From Candidatus Melainabacteria bacterium (GTDB taxonomy: Bacteria; Cyanobacteriota; Vampirovibrionia; 2-02-FULL-35-15): a stretch of 64,000 bases of DNA. Location of the stretch: positions 1 through 64,000 of the forward strand of contig JACQBQ010000018.1 in assembly GCA_016201905.1 (NCBI GenBank), given 5' to 3'. A program made the position numbers and the translations under genes. Under the pieces are notes generated by a model that saw only the letters and a program-made list of their open reading frames with translations, made no database searches and had not been told where the DNA came from. Numbering within the stretch: the stretch's first letter is position 1; every line of letters begins with the position of its first letter. Shown here piece after piece: positions 18,101 to 26,515 of this stretch.

Positions 18101-18693
18101 CTGGGCTCGCCAATTAATGGAAAAATATCAAAGATATCACCTCTTATACTAAACTCTCCGCGGCTTGTTACTGTTGGAGTTTTTTTATAACCTAAAGCAG
18201 TTAGTTTTCTTGCAAGCTCTAAGGGTTCTACCTTAGTGTCATGGTTAATTTCAAATAAATATTTTAGTAAGTCTTCTTTATTCCATATTTTTTCAAGCAA
18301 ATATTTTGCAGTACTTATAATTAAGCAGGGTTCATTTTTTTGTATTAGATGAAGAATTGTTTTTGTTTGGTGTGATATTACTTCTGTATCACTTGAAATC
18401 TGGTCATATGCTGAAACCTCTTGTCCGCAAAAATAAAAAACAGATTTAGATGCTTTGCCTGAAACTAAATTTAAAATCTCGCTATATAGACTTATGGCAG
18501 AGTTTGTATCATTTGCAAGGAACAATATTGTCCTGTTTGTTGAATGGATTAAGGATGTAAGGAAAAAACTTTTTGCTGAATCAGTCAAGCCATGGAAATA
18601 AACCTCTTCAAGATTAAGTCCTTTAAGTTTAGGAATAACGGTTCGTCCAATAGTGCTTTCAAGAAATTCGTCAATTAATTTTTCAATGATCAT
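15166..18693 (-). CDS. mfd: Transcription-repair coupling factor Mfd
   Basis: Mfd (1175 aa, full length) removes RNA polymerase stalled at DNA lesions and recruits UvrA. The order is a UvrB-like N-terminal module, an RNA-polymerase-interacting domain around 500 (NDFVVHLKHGIGKYRGL), a RecG-type helicase core with Walker A GDVGFGKTE near 645 and DEEQ near 747, a motif-VI region QLRGRVGRSEVQAYAY, and the C-terminal TRCF domain with DRFGDYP. A TATAAA box ends 6 nt before the ATG, which suggests a leaderless mRNA. Confidence 0.97.
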   Translation of the reverse strand: MIIEKLIDEFLESTIGRTVIPKLKGLNLEEVYFHGLTDSAKSFFLTSLIHSTNRTILFLANDTNSAISLYSEILNLVSGKASKSVFYFCGQEVSAYDQISSDTEVISHQTKTILHLIQKNEPCLIISTAKYLLEKIWNKEDLLKYLFEINHDTKVEPLELARKLTALGYKKTPTVTSRGEFSIRGDIFDIFPLIGEPSRIEFFGDEIESIRTYSISTQRSQENISNITITPRYYVIDPDISDLLNKVKKLHKDDGSLNELIKHETELLEASTYCESLEYYSQLVNQKASSLFDYLDTKTLVITDDWEANSILLESWHRRNVEIKGELEKSNKIIPLPDFLLVDPGLVLKNLKNFSRAFIERFELSSDSNSHSISLQFNPALRFHNQIEQFTEKVKDWLSLKNKIIIFSDQPQRVKGILREWNINSVYTEGLKDEDYKNNQIFISKEGTINGFTMDFANIIVLTDQEIFGTKRKLNTLKKTPKSDRYDYYSNIEDLKPNDFVVHLKHGIGKYRGLAKMSIDNIEREYLMIEYAADGKLYLPVEQINLLYRYRGSADVLPKLSRLGGTDWELTKKKVKKAVKKIAEDLLNLYTARSKLEGLAFNPDSHWQLEMEEAFPYTETPDQWQAICDVKADMESTKPTDRLICGDVGFGKTEVALRAIFKAVLSNKQVAVLVPTTILAQQHYNVISERLAPYPVKIGLLSRFVSPAEQKKTIGKLALGEVDVVIGTHRLLQNDVKFKDLGLVIIDEEQRFGVGHKEKLKQLRVSVDVITLSATPIPRTLHMALSGARDMSLINTPPVNRLPIKTFVGDFKPTITKTAILHELERGGQVYFVHNRVETIHKTASYIKELVPEAKIAIAHGQMQDKELENVMFDFLQKKYSVLVCTTIIESGIDIPNVNTIVIDNSDQMGLAQLYQLRGRVGRSEVQAYAYCLYETEKILTETAKNRLQAIKEFSSLGSGYQIALRDMEIRGVGNILGAEQHGHMISVGFDFYCELLNEAVDKLRGLEVSDPELESLVDLNINAYIPNVYIEDEQQKVIEYKRLANVRSHKELEYLSSEWKDRFGDYPQEVKNLIKIVELRILANQIGIKYLKSEGISSNIKIEANLRLQRWLSIQSKLPKNLATRVAFKGGARGSSDISYLLVKTTGLDSSQQLEILFELLQNLKSLSLNEKIA

Positions 18694-18699
18694 TTAAAT

Positions 18700-18705
18700 T
18701 TTATA
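18700..18705 (-). promoter_or_regulatory. -10 box 6 nt before mfd start
   Basis: On the minus strand TATAAA is followed by ATTTAA and then the mfd ATG. There is no Shine-Dalgarno sequence, so this is a leaderless-type promoter. Confidence 0.5.
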
Positions 18706-18807
18706 CCCAGGTGAATAGTAGTCTTTAACAGGGTTTTCTTAAGGAAAACTATTCATTCTAGCATTTTGCTATCTAGGTCTGCAAGGAATTTAAGGATATT
18801 CAAATGA

Positions 18808-18892
18808 GCCCATTTATCCGACTGACGAGCCAAAGCGGTCTACGACCCGAAGGGTTGTCGTCTTTGGCGAGGCAGGCGTCAGATAAATGGGC
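18808..18892. repeat. Palindromic element, family B, 85 bp
   Basis: The outer arms GCCCATTTATC (18808-18818) and GATAAATGGGC (18882-18892) are perfect inverted repeats. Inside, GCCAAAG pairs with CTTTGGC and ACGACCC with GGGTTGT, so the element folds into one long hairpin. It is GC-richer than its surroundings and lies in the 230-bp gap between mfd and murT. It contains TGACGAGCC, which recurs in reverse orientation in the element at 56950. Confidence 0.75.
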
Positions 18893-18925
18893 GAATGTGG
18901 CTCCTCAAAACTTTATCTATCCTTG

Positions 18926-20317
18926 CTAAATTATGCTTTTACAGAGCCCTTTTCGCTGCATCTCTAATAGCGCAGTATAGGTCGGCAAAATAAAAAGTGT
19001 TTCATCTTGAGATATTGATTTTGAAGCATTGGTTATTGTAGAGGTTATATTTTCATTTACTTTAATTTGACTGCTGTTTATGTCTGCATATTTTAGCCTT
19101 AAAGCCATATCTAGTGCTCTTTTGCCAGAGATGTAAATTTCTTTTTTATGGCTAGATAGAATATCAAACTGTGCATCCCAAAGCCATGAAACATCTCTTC
19201 CATCAGCAAAATCATCATTTATAGCAATTAAAAATCTGGCATTTGGTATTTGAGTAAGTGTTTTAAGGACTTCTGTCGTACCAGTGGGATTCTTTATAAG
19301 ATAAATCCAAGCAGGTCTGTTTTTTAAATCAATTTTTTCACCGCGTCCAAAAATCGTAGAATATGATTGAAGTCCTTTTTGGACTTGAACATTAGTAGTA
19401 TTTGAAACTGTTTTTGCAATTGTAATAGCGCAGAGTGCATTATATAGATTAAACACTCCGATTAATGAAATAAAAAAGTTATTTTTATGACCATCAAAAG
19501 TAATATCAAAATATGTACTTAAGCTGTCTGTTTTAAAAAGTGAAACTAAAAAATTTACCTCCGGTCTTTTTAAACCACAGCCGGAGCATTTATAATCTCC
19601 AAGATGTGCCAAGAACTTATTTGAAAAAATAAGACTGGAGCCACATTTTGGACAGGTTGTTATTTCTTCAGGGTTTTCCTGCCATAAATTATTTCCATTT
19701 GACTCATTATTGAAAGCCCCTTTAGCAGCATTTGTGCTGAAGCCATAAAAAATCTTTTTATTCTCTGAATCTATAAATGCAGCTCTTACATCATCAGCAT
19801 TTAAAACAAGAGTTGTGTTCTTATTGTTGCTTATTCCTTTTTTAATTAAATTGACAGTCGTGTCTAGTTCGCCAAAACGATCTAATTGATCCCTGAAAAA
19901 GTTTGTTACTGCAATTAAATCTGGCTTTATTTGTGAAGTAAGAAGAGGCAGTGTAGCTTCGTCTACCTCTAGGATAATATAGTCATATTTTAAATGACCA
20001 AAAATATTGGAGCCAGAGCATAGAGCTGTAATAATTCCTGAAAGAAGATTAGCCCCGGATTTATTATAAATAACTTTTTTACCTGAAGCTTTTAAAATAT
20101 TTGCCAGTATCCCTGTTGTAGTGCTTTTTCCATTTGTACCAGTTATTAAAATTATTTTGGATTTTTCATTGAGCTTAAAATCCTGTATAAGATCCTTTTT
20201 TATAAAAAGTGCAATTTTCCCTGGAAAGTTAGATGCCTGACCGAGATGAAATACTGAAATCATGAAACTTAATAGTTTTGTGATCCAGAGAGAAAATAAA
20301 AAAAATATTTTGTTCAT
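18926..20317 (-). CDS. murT: MurT-like lipid II isoglutaminyl synthase subunit
   Basis: This Mur-ligase family protein is of the MurT type, which with GatD amidates the D-glutamate of lipid II. It has an N-terminal hydrophobic stretch, the ATP loop ITGTNGKSTTTG, a zinc ribbon with paired CPKC and CSGC motifs, and the C-terminal DUF1727 signature DDFADGRDVSWLWDAQFD with the key Asp. An ATG at 20365 is also possible, but the one at 20317 avoids overlap with the HIT gene and fits the family. No gatD is adjacent, which is unusual. It follows the HIT gene by 16 bp. Confidence 0.88.
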   Translation of the reverse strand: MNKIFFLFSLWITKLLSFMISVFHLGQASNFPGKIALFIKKDLIQDFKLNEKSKIILITGTNGKSTTTGILANILKASGKKVIYNKSGANLLSGIITALCSGSNIFGHLKYDYIILEVDEATLPLLTSQIKPDLIAVTNFFRDQLDRFGELDTTVNLIKKGISNNKNTTLVLNADDVRAAFIDSENKKIFYGFSTNAAKGAFNNESNGNNLWQENPEEITTCPKCGSSLIFSNKFLAHLGDYKCSGCGLKRPEVNFLVSLFKTDSLSTYFDITFDGHKNNFFISLIGVFNLYNALCAITIAKTVSNTTNVQVQKGLQSYSTIFGRGEKIDLKNRPAWIYLIKNPTGTTEVLKTLTQIPNARFLIAINDDFADGRDVSWLWDAQFDILSSHKKEIYISGKRALDMALRLKYADINSSQIKVNENITSTITNASKSISQDETLFILPTYTALLEMQRKGLCKSII

Positions 20318-20333
20318 CTCAGCTCTGCTTTTT

Positions 20334-20681
20334 TTACCCTGGTGGCCATTTATGAAATCTACCACCTAGTACATGTACATGAAGGTGATAAACAGTTTGT
20401 CCACCATTATCACCAGTATTGATTACTGTTCTAAAACCATCTTTTAGTCCTTCTTGTTTTGCAACTTCTTTTGCAGTATGCAAAAGTTTCCCAAGTAATT
20501 CTTTATCTTCTACTTCCCACAAGTTTTTATAATGTTTTTTTGGTATTACAAGTAAATGTGTGGGGCTTACTGGTTTTATGTCATTAAAGGCAAGGAAGTC
20601 TTCGTTTTCAAATATGATTTTTGTTTGAAGTTCTTTATTTGCAACCTTGCAAAAAATGCAATCTGTAGATGACATATTCAT
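20334..20681 (-). CDS. HIT-family nucleotide-binding protein
   Basis: This is a small histidine-triad hydrolase (115 aa) of the Hint group, acting on nucleoside phosphoramidates or AMP-linked substrates. The triad YHLHVHVLGGR near the C-terminus is complete. The N-terminal CIFCKVANKE matches the group's zinc-site Cys pair. A TATACT box ends 6 nt before the ATG, with no ribosome binding site. It is cotranscribed with murT. Confidence 0.93.
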   Translation of the reverse strand: MNMSSTDCIFCKVANKELQTKIIFENEDFLAFNDIKPVSPTHLLVIPKKHYKNLWEVEDKELLGKLLHTAKEVAKQEGLKDGFRTVINTGDNGGQTVYHLHVHVLGGRFHKWPPG

Positions 20682-20687
20682 AAGTAA

Positions 20688-20693
20688 AGTATA
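20688..20693 (-). promoter_or_regulatory. -10 box 6 nt before HIT gene start
   Basis: Minus-strand TATACT is followed by TTACTT and the ATG at 20681. This is a leaderless-type arrangement with no Shine-Dalgarno sequence. Confidence 0.5.
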
Positions 20694-20745
20694 ATCTACT
20701 TGTGTTTAAAGTTAAAGTAATGAAGGAATAAATCAATTTAATTAA

Positions 20746-21744
20746 ATGGCTGATAATAAAATACTAGGTAATATAATTGAAAAGATAAAAAGCTCTAAAA
20801 AAAGCCTGGTTCTTGCACATCAAAATCCTGATGGTGATACTTTAGGTTCAATGCTTGCATTGGGGAGCTTACTTAAACAAACAGGACATTTAGTAGACCA
20901 TGTGATTTCAGATCCTGTTCCAGAAGTCTATAGATTCCTTCCGTTTACTGAACTGGTAAAAACACCTGCCAATGAGGGATTACAGAATGATTATGATCTA
21001 GCTTTTAGTCTGGATTGTGGCTCAGCTGAAAGGTTGGGCACTGCACAAAAGCTCTGGGCGGGTGCTAAAACTACTATAAACATTGATCATCACATTTCAA
21101 ATGAAAAGTTTGCAACAATAAACTGGATTGAAGCACAGGCTACAAGTACTGGACAGCTTATTTATTGGCTTGCAAAGGCTATCGAAATAAAAATCACAAA
21201 AGAAGTTGCTACATTGTTATATACTACTTTGCTGACAGACACAGGCTGCTTTTCAAATTCAAATACTAATGCAGAAGCTCTATCGTGGGGTGCTGAGTTG
21301 ATTTCTCTTGGTGCTGAGCATAGACAAGTATATAGAAAAGTATTTTTGGAAAGACCGTTTAGGTCTGTTAAGGCATTTGGTGCAGCATTGGATAATTTGA
21401 GTTTAATGGAAGATGGAAAATTGATCTGGACTTATGTCGATAAAAATATTATGAAAAGTCTTTCAGCTACTGGTGAAGATACTGAAGATATAGCTGATCA
21501 CATGATGAGAACTAAAGGAGTGCAGGTTGGAGTATTTCTTCGGGAAGATGACAGCGAAACGAAAGTCAGCCTTAGATCAAACGACCAGAATTTTGATGTA
21601 AGCAAAATTGCAGTATCAATGGGTGGCGGCGGTCATAAAGTAGCTGCAGGGATTAATATAAAGTCTCCTTTATCTGTAGTAAAAGATTTAATACTTAATA
21701 AAGTTATTGATGAACTTAGGAAATGTGATGTTAAAGGAAATTAG
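20746..21744 (+). CDS. DHH/DHHA1 phosphoesterase (NrnA-like)
   Basis: The protein (332 aa) resembles NrnA-type enzymes that degrade nanoRNA and/or dephosphorylate pAp. The DHH domain shows HQNPDGDTLGS at the N-terminus, SLDCGSAERLG, and the namesake NIDHHISN. The DHHA1 domain ends with MGGGGHKVAAG. It begins a three-gene run with ispD and thrB joined by short overlaps. A more specific substrate cannot be read from the sequence. Confidence 0.9.
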   Translation: MADNKILGNIIEKIKSSKKSLVLAHQNPDGDTLGSMLALGSLLKQTGHLVDHVISDPVPEVYRFLPFTELVKTPANEGLQNDYDLAFSLDCGSAERLGTAQKLWAGAKTTINIDHHISNEKFATINWIEAQATSTGQLIYWLAKAIEIKITKEVATLLYTTLLTDTGCFSNSNTNAEALSWGAELISLGAEHRQVYRKVFLERPFRSVKAFGAALDNLSLMEDGKLIWTYVDKNIMKSLSATGEDTEDIADHMMRTKGVQVGVFLREDDSETKVSLRSNDQNFDVSKIAVSMGGGGHKVAAGINIKSPLSVVKDLILNKVIDELRKCDVKGN

Positions 21745-22501
21745 AGAAAAAAGAGAAAAAAAAATATCAATCATAATTGCAGCAGCAGGTGGCTCTACTC
21801 GTTTTGGATCAAATAAATCTAAGCCAAAGCAATTTATGCATTTAAATGGAAAATCGCTGTTATTGTATTCACTTGAAAAATTCTCTTTGGTTAAAAATAT
21901 TACAGAAATAATTATTATTACAAGTGATGTTAGTGCTACAAATGAACTTTTAGGCAAAAAAGATTTTTTTAATGGACCAAATCTAAAAGTAATTCTTGGA
22001 GGTGAGTTGAGACAAGATTCTGTATATAATGGATTTTGTAATTTAACCCCAGGTGCTGACTTGGTAATAATTCATGATGTTGCAAGGCCTTTGTTTGATA
22101 TTAAAGATGTTGAAAAGTGTATAGAGAAAGCATATTCAAACAAAGCTTTAGTGCTAGCTGTTCCTGTCGTTGATACTATAAAAAGAGCGAGATCTCATCA
22201 AGACGAATTATTGGTAGAAGATACCTTAAATAGAGAAAATCTTTATGTAATTCAAACACCACAAGTGTTTGATTATAATTTGCTGGACAAAGCATACAAA
22301 ATGTATAAAGGATCGAATTCTAAAAGTTTAAATCAGGACTATTCCTTATTTACTGATGAGGCAAGGATGGTAGAACTTTTAGGAGAACCTGTTAATCTAG
22401 TTATAGGAACAAGAAAAAATATAAAAATCACATATGAAGAAGATTTAGAAATTGCCTCTGCAATTTTAAATGAGAAAAGTGAAATACAATGTCTGAAATA
22501 A
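21728..22501 (+). CDS. ispD: 2-C-methyl-D-erythritol 4-phosphate cytidylyltransferase
   Basis: IspD transfers CMP to MEP in the non-mevalonate isoprenoid pathway. The nucleotide loop AAAGGSTRFG and SKPKQF, then HDVARP and DTIKR, are all present. I choose the ATG at 21728, which has AGGA about 6 nt upstream, over 21707. It overlaps the DHH gene by 17 bp. ispE is at 35138 and a prenyl synthase at 23878, so much of the MEP-to-polyprenol route is in this window. Confidence 0.93.
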   Translation: MLKEIREKREKKISIIIAAAGGSTRFGSNKSKPKQFMHLNGKSLLLYSLEKFSLVKNITEIIIITSDVSATNELLGKKDFFNGPNLKVILGGELRQDSVYNGFCNLTPGADLVIIHDVARPLFDIKDVEKCIEKAYSNKALVLAVPVVDTIKRARSHQDELLVEDTLNRENLYVIQTPQVFDYNLLDKAYKMYKGSNSKSLNQDYSLFTDEARMVELLGEPVNLVIGTRKNIKITYEEDLEIASAILNEKSEIQCLK

Positions 22502-23406
22502 TAAAAGTTAAAGTACCTGCCTCTACTTCTAATCTGGGACCGGGTTTTGATACCTTGTCATTAGCTTTGGATTTATATAATGAGTTTACTTTTAAAGTAA
22601 CCAAAGATGGATTAAAAATAAACCAGCACAATTCAAATAAGCTCCCTGAAGACAGTACAAACCTTGTTTACAAATCATTTTGTGAGCCATTCAAGAAACT
22701 AAAAAAAACACCTCCTGGCATTGAATTGGATATTAACTGTCAGATTCCTCTTGCAGCTGGTTTGGGATCCAGTGCTAGTGCTGTAGTTAGCGGAATACTT
22801 GCAGCAAATACAATACTTAATAATGCTTTAAAAAAAGATGAGATTTTAAGCTTAGCAACAAAACTAGAAGGGCACCCTGACAACTGTGCCAGTGCAATTT
22901 TTGGTGGTCTTACAATTTCTGTTTCTTTTGATGAAAAAGTTTATGTAAGTCAGTTCCCATGGCCAAAGGAATTATTAATTATAATTGTAATTCCGGATTT
23001 TGAACTACCAACAAGAATTTCAAGAGAACTTTTACCTGCAAAGGTTTCTTATGGTGATGCTACATTTAATGTAAGTCGAACAGCTTTTTTGCTTTCAAGC
23101 TTGTTAAGTAAGGACTGGAATGCTTTGTGTATAGGATTTCAGGATAGATTACATCAGCCGTTTAGAAAAGATCTTGTTCCAGGTATGGAAGCTGTCTTAA
23201 AAGAAGCTATTAATAAAGGAGCATTTGGTGCTACTTTATCTGGTGCTGGACCGACTTTAGCTGCATTTGTAAATGATAAAAACAAAGCAGAAGAAATTGG
23301 AAAATCTATGACTGAAAAATGGCAGGAATTTAAAGTCAAAAGCAACTATAAAGTATTAAATGCTTCAATTGACGGTGCTAAAACTGAAACTTTAGTAATG
23401 AATTAA
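22489..23406 (+). CDS. thrB: Homoserine kinase
   Basis: ThrB (305 aa) is a GHMP-family kinase that phosphorylates L-homoserine on the route to threonine. The N-terminal VKVPASTSNLGPGFDTLS, the ATP loop PLAAGLGSSASA and the C-terminal GATLSGAGPT are typical. It overlaps the ispD end by 13 bp. thrA and thrC are not in the window. Confidence 0.94.
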   Translation: MSEIIKVKVPASTSNLGPGFDTLSLALDLYNEFTFKVTKDGLKINQHNSNKLPEDSTNLVYKSFCEPFKKLKKTPPGIELDINCQIPLAAGLGSSASAVVSGILAANTILNNALKKDEILSLATKLEGHPDNCASAIFGGLTISVSFDEKVYVSQFPWPKELLIIIVIPDFELPTRISRELLPAKVSYGDATFNVSRTAFLLSSLLSKDWNALCIGFQDRLHQPFRKDLVPGMEAVLKEAINKGAFGATLSGAGPTLAAFVNDKNKAEEIGKSMTEKWQEFKVKSNYKVLNASIDGAKTETLVMN

Positions 23407-23419
23407 AAATGTTTGTCTT

Positions 23420-23872
23420 TTAAAGTCTATGTATACATCCTGCTACTGCAATTCCAAGTACTGCTCCTACAAAAACTTCTATAGGTGTATGTCCTAAAAG
23501 CTCTCTAAATTTTTGTGAACTTAAATGAGGATGTTCTGAAAATATTTCAGCAACGATTTGGTTTAGTACTGATGCCTGCCTACCTACAGCACGTCGTAAT
23601 CCAGCTGCATCATACATTACTACAAGAGCAATAGTTAGAGCAACTGCAAATTCAGATGAATTAAACCCAGTGATCATTCCTGTGCTTGTTGCCATTGCCA
23701 TCATAAATGCACTGTGACTTGAGGGCATACCGCCGGTTTGAAAAAGCCTTTTAAAATTTATTTGCTTGTTTACTAAAATAAAAACAATAAATTTGTAAAA
23801 CTGTGCAATAAAGTTAGCACTGATTGCAGATAAAACAATTTCAATACTGTTTGTTAAATGCATGTGTGGCAT
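23420..23872 (-). CDS. Divergent PAP2 (DUF212) membrane protein
   Basis: This 150-aa membrane protein belongs to the DUF212/YuiD family, distantly related to PAP2 phosphatases. The family blocks GGMPSSHSAF, YDAAGLRRAVGRQA and LGHTPIEVFVGA are intact, and about four membrane segments are visible. Its substrate is not established; a prenyl or lipid phosphate is plausible because the prenyl diphosphate synthase gene lies 5 bp upstream on the same strand. Confidence 0.88.
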   Translation of the reverse strand: MPHMHLTNSIEIVLSAISANFIAQFYKFIVFILVNKQINFKRLFQTGGMPSSHSAFMMAMATSTGMITGFNSSEFAVALTIALVVMYDAAGLRRAVGRQASVLNQIVAEIFSEHPHLSSQKFRELLGHTPIEVFVGAVLGIAVAGCIHRL

Positions 23873-23877
23873 AAAAA

Positions 23878-24828
23878 CTAGCTAATCCTGTTAAGTATGT
23901 AATCTGCTAAAGAGTATAAAACTGGAGATTCAATCGGAATTCTTTTTAATTCAGACTTTGCATCTAGAACCAGATCTTGTGCCATTTTTTTTGAACTTTC
24001 TATACCTATAACGAATGGATATGTTGATTTATTTTGTTTTTCATCTTTACCTGACGTTTTACCTAATGTTTTTGTGTCGCTAGTGACATCTAAAATGTCA
24101 TCTATTATTTGAAATGCAACTCCAATCTTTAATCCGAAGCTTTCAATATGGCTAAGTGCTTTTTTTATGTCTGGATTGTTAGCTTCATATTTATTTGCAA
24201 TGCTTGCACCGCACATTACAGATGCTTTTATTAATTCAGCAGTTTTAAGGGTAGCTATGTTTTCTATTGTTTTTAAATTGTTTTTTTCCTTTATCGGTAA
24301 GAGATCTAATATCTGCCCTGGAACTAAACCAAGAGTAAATGCTCTAGATAGAAATTTAACTATTTCATTTTTTTGCTCTTTAGAGATCTTTTTAGTATTT
24401 TCTGCAACTAACTGAAAAGCTAGGCTTAGCATTGCATCACCAGCTAAAATCGCAGTAGCTTCACCAAAAGCTTTGTGATTGGATGGTTTTCCTCGTCTGA
24501 AGTCATCATTATCCATACTTGGCAGATCATCATGTATTAAGCTCATGGCATGTATTAATTCTATTGAACATGCAACTGTTTTGCAGTCATAATCAATATC
24601 TTCACAGGATAATTTGTTTTCAATAATTGATTCGTAAGTTGCTAAGCACAATATTCCTCTAACTCTTTTGCCTCCATTAAAAAGAGAATACTTGACGGGA
24701 TCCCAGAGCTCTTTTGGGTTTGTGTATTTATTATCATCAAGCAAAGTTTTAAAATGACGGTCTATTAAATCTCTTTGCACTCTTAAATAGTTTTCAATAT
24801 TGATATTAAATTCTGCTTTTGTTGGCAT
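23878..24828 (-). CDS. ispA: Polyprenyl diphosphate synthase (farnesyl/geranylgeranyl type)
   Basis: This trans-prenyltransferase (316 aa) condenses IPP with allylic diphosphates. The first Asp-rich motif is HDDLPSMDND, with the four-residue spacing of bacterial FPP/GGPP synthases, followed by RRGKPSNH. The second motif is FQIIDDILDVTSD. Chain length cannot be fixed by eye, so the gene symbol is tentative. It diverges from fabZ. Confidence 0.88.
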   Translation of the reverse strand: MPTKAEFNINIENYLRVQRDLIDRHFKTLLDDNKYTNPKELWDPVKYSLFNGGKRVRGILCLATYESIIENKLSCEDIDYDCKTVACSIELIHAMSLIHDDLPSMDNDDFRRGKPSNHKAFGEATAILAGDAMLSLAFQLVAENTKKISKEQKNEIVKFLSRAFTLGLVPGQILDLLPIKEKNNLKTIENIATLKTAELIKASVMCGASIANKYEANNPDIKKALSHIESFGLKIGVAFQIIDDILDVTSDTKTLGKTSGKDEKQNKSTYPFVIGIESSKKMAQDLVLDAKSELKRIPIESPVLYSLADYILNRIS

Positions 24829-24872
24829 ATAAGTATTTTAGCAAAGTAAAAAAACTGTATTATTATGTTATT

Positions 24873-25349
24873 ATGTTTAAGATGAATACTGCGACAGAAC
24901 AAATTCTAGACATAAATAAGATTAGAGAAATCATTCCACATAGATACCCATTTTTGCTTATTGACAGAATCACACATATGGAGCCAGGCTTAAAGGCAAA
25001 GGGTTATAAAAATATAACTTCAAATGAACCTTTTTTCCAAGGACATTTTCCTGGAAATCCAATTATGCCAGGGGTACTTATTGTTGAAGCGCTTGCACAA
25101 TTAGGCTGTGCTGTAATGCTTCTTAAAGAAGAATATAGAAATATGATTGGGTTATTTGCTGGAATTGAAGGAGTGAGATTTAAAAAGCCTGTAGTTCCAG
25201 GAGATAGGTTAGAACTTTCGGTTGAACTTTTAAAATTAAAAGGACCCATTGGAAAATTTAAAGGTGAAGCCAGGGTTGATGATCAACTTGTAGTAGAAGG
25301 TGAAGTTATTTTTGCAATGGCTCCAAAGCCGCAGGATAGGAAGATCTAA
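24873..25349 (+). CDS. fabZ: 3-hydroxyacyl-ACP dehydratase FabZ
   Basis: FabZ removes water from 3-hydroxyacyl-ACP in fatty acid elongation. The hotdog-fold signature is clear: HRYPFLLIDR, then GHFPGNPIMPGVLIVEALAQ with the catalytic His and Glu. The frame is open from 24819, but that start lies inside the divergent gene's 5' end and encodes an atypical leader. I choose 24873 (24882 is also possible). A TATTAT box lies 9 nt upstream of 24873. It stands alone, not in an lpxA cluster. Confidence 0.94.
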   Translation: MFKMNTATEQILDINKIREIIPHRYPFLLIDRITHMEPGLKAKGYKNITSNEPFFQGHFPGNPIMPGVLIVEALAQLGCAVMLLKEEYRNMIGLFAGIEGVRFKKPVVPGDRLELSVELLKLKGPIGKFKGEARVDDQLVVEGEVIFAMAPKPQDRKI

Positions 25350-25369
25350 GAGAATTAAGAATTAATATT

Positions 25370-26515
25370 CTATTTATTGTTTGTAGCTTCTAGATTTGCT
25401 GTTGAAATAATATTAAATAAAATCCCGCACATTGCAAGTGTAACTATCAATGAAGTTCCACCACAGCTAAAAAATGGTAACGTTACGCCTGTTACTGGCA
25501 GTAACCCAACTGCTACAGCAATGTTTACAGTGGCTTGAGTGCCGATTAAAAAAATAATTGCGCTACCCAGCATTTTCCCATATTTGTTTTCTACTTTATT
25601 TACAAGGTAAAGTCCTCTTAATATCCATGTAATAAATAAAATTAGAATAGCACTAACACCAAGAAAACCAACCTCTTCAGCAATTACTGCAAAAATGAAA
25701 TCAGAGTGAGGTATTGGTAGATGTCCTTGTTTTTGTATAGAATTTCCTAAACCAACACCCCAAAAATTACCTAGTGCCAGAGCATACATTGCCTGAATCA
25801 GATTGTAACCCTTGCCCTGTGGATCTAAATATGGATCCTGCCAGTATTGGATGCGCTCGAGCTGATATGGAGTATTGTAGATTTTAAGATAACCAATGAG
25901 TCCGGTTAATAAGGAAAATAAGAATAAAATCCAAAGGGGCCATCCAAACAAAAAAGATAATTCCATAAATAATAAAAATAAAATCGTTGCAGAACCTAAA
26001 TCTGGCTGCTTAAGAATTATTAAAATTAAGCCAAAAATAAATATCAGATAGTAGTAGGATTTAAATTCAAACCACTTGTATTTAGTTAGAAATCTTGTTA
26101 GTAGAAGAATAACTGTAAACTTTGCAATTTCTGCAGGTTGAAACTGTATAATACCAAGGTCTATCCATCTTTGAGAACCACCACTGACTTTTCCAAGTGG
26201 TGAAAACACAGTAACAAGCATTATAAACAGTACTGTAAAAGCAATAAGCCAGGTGGTTTTATACCAAAATTTATAATGTAATTTTTGAAATAAGAGTAAT
26301 AATATAAAACCTAAGATAAAAGCTATGAGTTGTTTCAGCCCAAGACTCCAGAAACTGTTTGTAAGCCTGTTTGATTCATAAGTACTGCTTAAAAACGCAA
26401 AAATTAAACCAAGCACAGTTAGTGCTAAAGTCAGTTGAATAAAAAAAAGATCAATAGATTTAAAAAAATTAAAATCTAAAAACCAATTCTTTAAAAATCT
26501 TTCCCCTTTCCTCAT
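25370..26515 (-). CDS. ftsW: Cell division peptidoglycan polymerase FtsW
   Basis: FtsW is a SEDS-family glycosyltransferase that polymerises septal lipid II. It has about ten membrane segments. SEDS landmarks are QRWIDLGIIQFQPAEIAK, KQPDLGSATI, PHSDFIFAVIAEEVGFLG and GVTLPFFSCGGTS. The frame is open from 26563, but the ATG at 26515 fits the protein family better. The start overlaps the 3' end of murD by 47 bp, implying translational coupling. Confidence 0.94.
   Translation of the reverse strand: MRKGERFLKNWFLDFNFFKSIDLFFIQLTLALTVLGLIFAFLSSTYESNRLTNSFWSLGLKQLIAFILGFILLLLFQKLHYKFWYKTTWLIAFTVLFIMLVTVFSPLGKVSGGSQRWIDLGIIQFQPAEIAKFTVILLLTRFLTKYKWFEFKSYYYLIFIFGLILIILKQPDLGSATILFLLFMELSFLFGWPLWILFLFSLLTGLIGYLKIYNTPYQLERIQYWQDPYLDPQGKGYNLIQAMYALALGNFWGVGLGNSIQKQGHLPIPHSDFIFAVIAEEVGFLGVSAILILFITWILRGLYLVNKVENKYGKMLGSAIIFLIGTQATVNIAVAVGLLPVTGVTLPFFSCGGTSLIVTLAMCGILFNIISTANLEATNNK

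Noticed and set aside
18926-20365. MurT start at 20365
   Set aside because: It would overlap the HIT gene and add a hydrophilic leader. ATG 20317 fits the family and the gene spacing.
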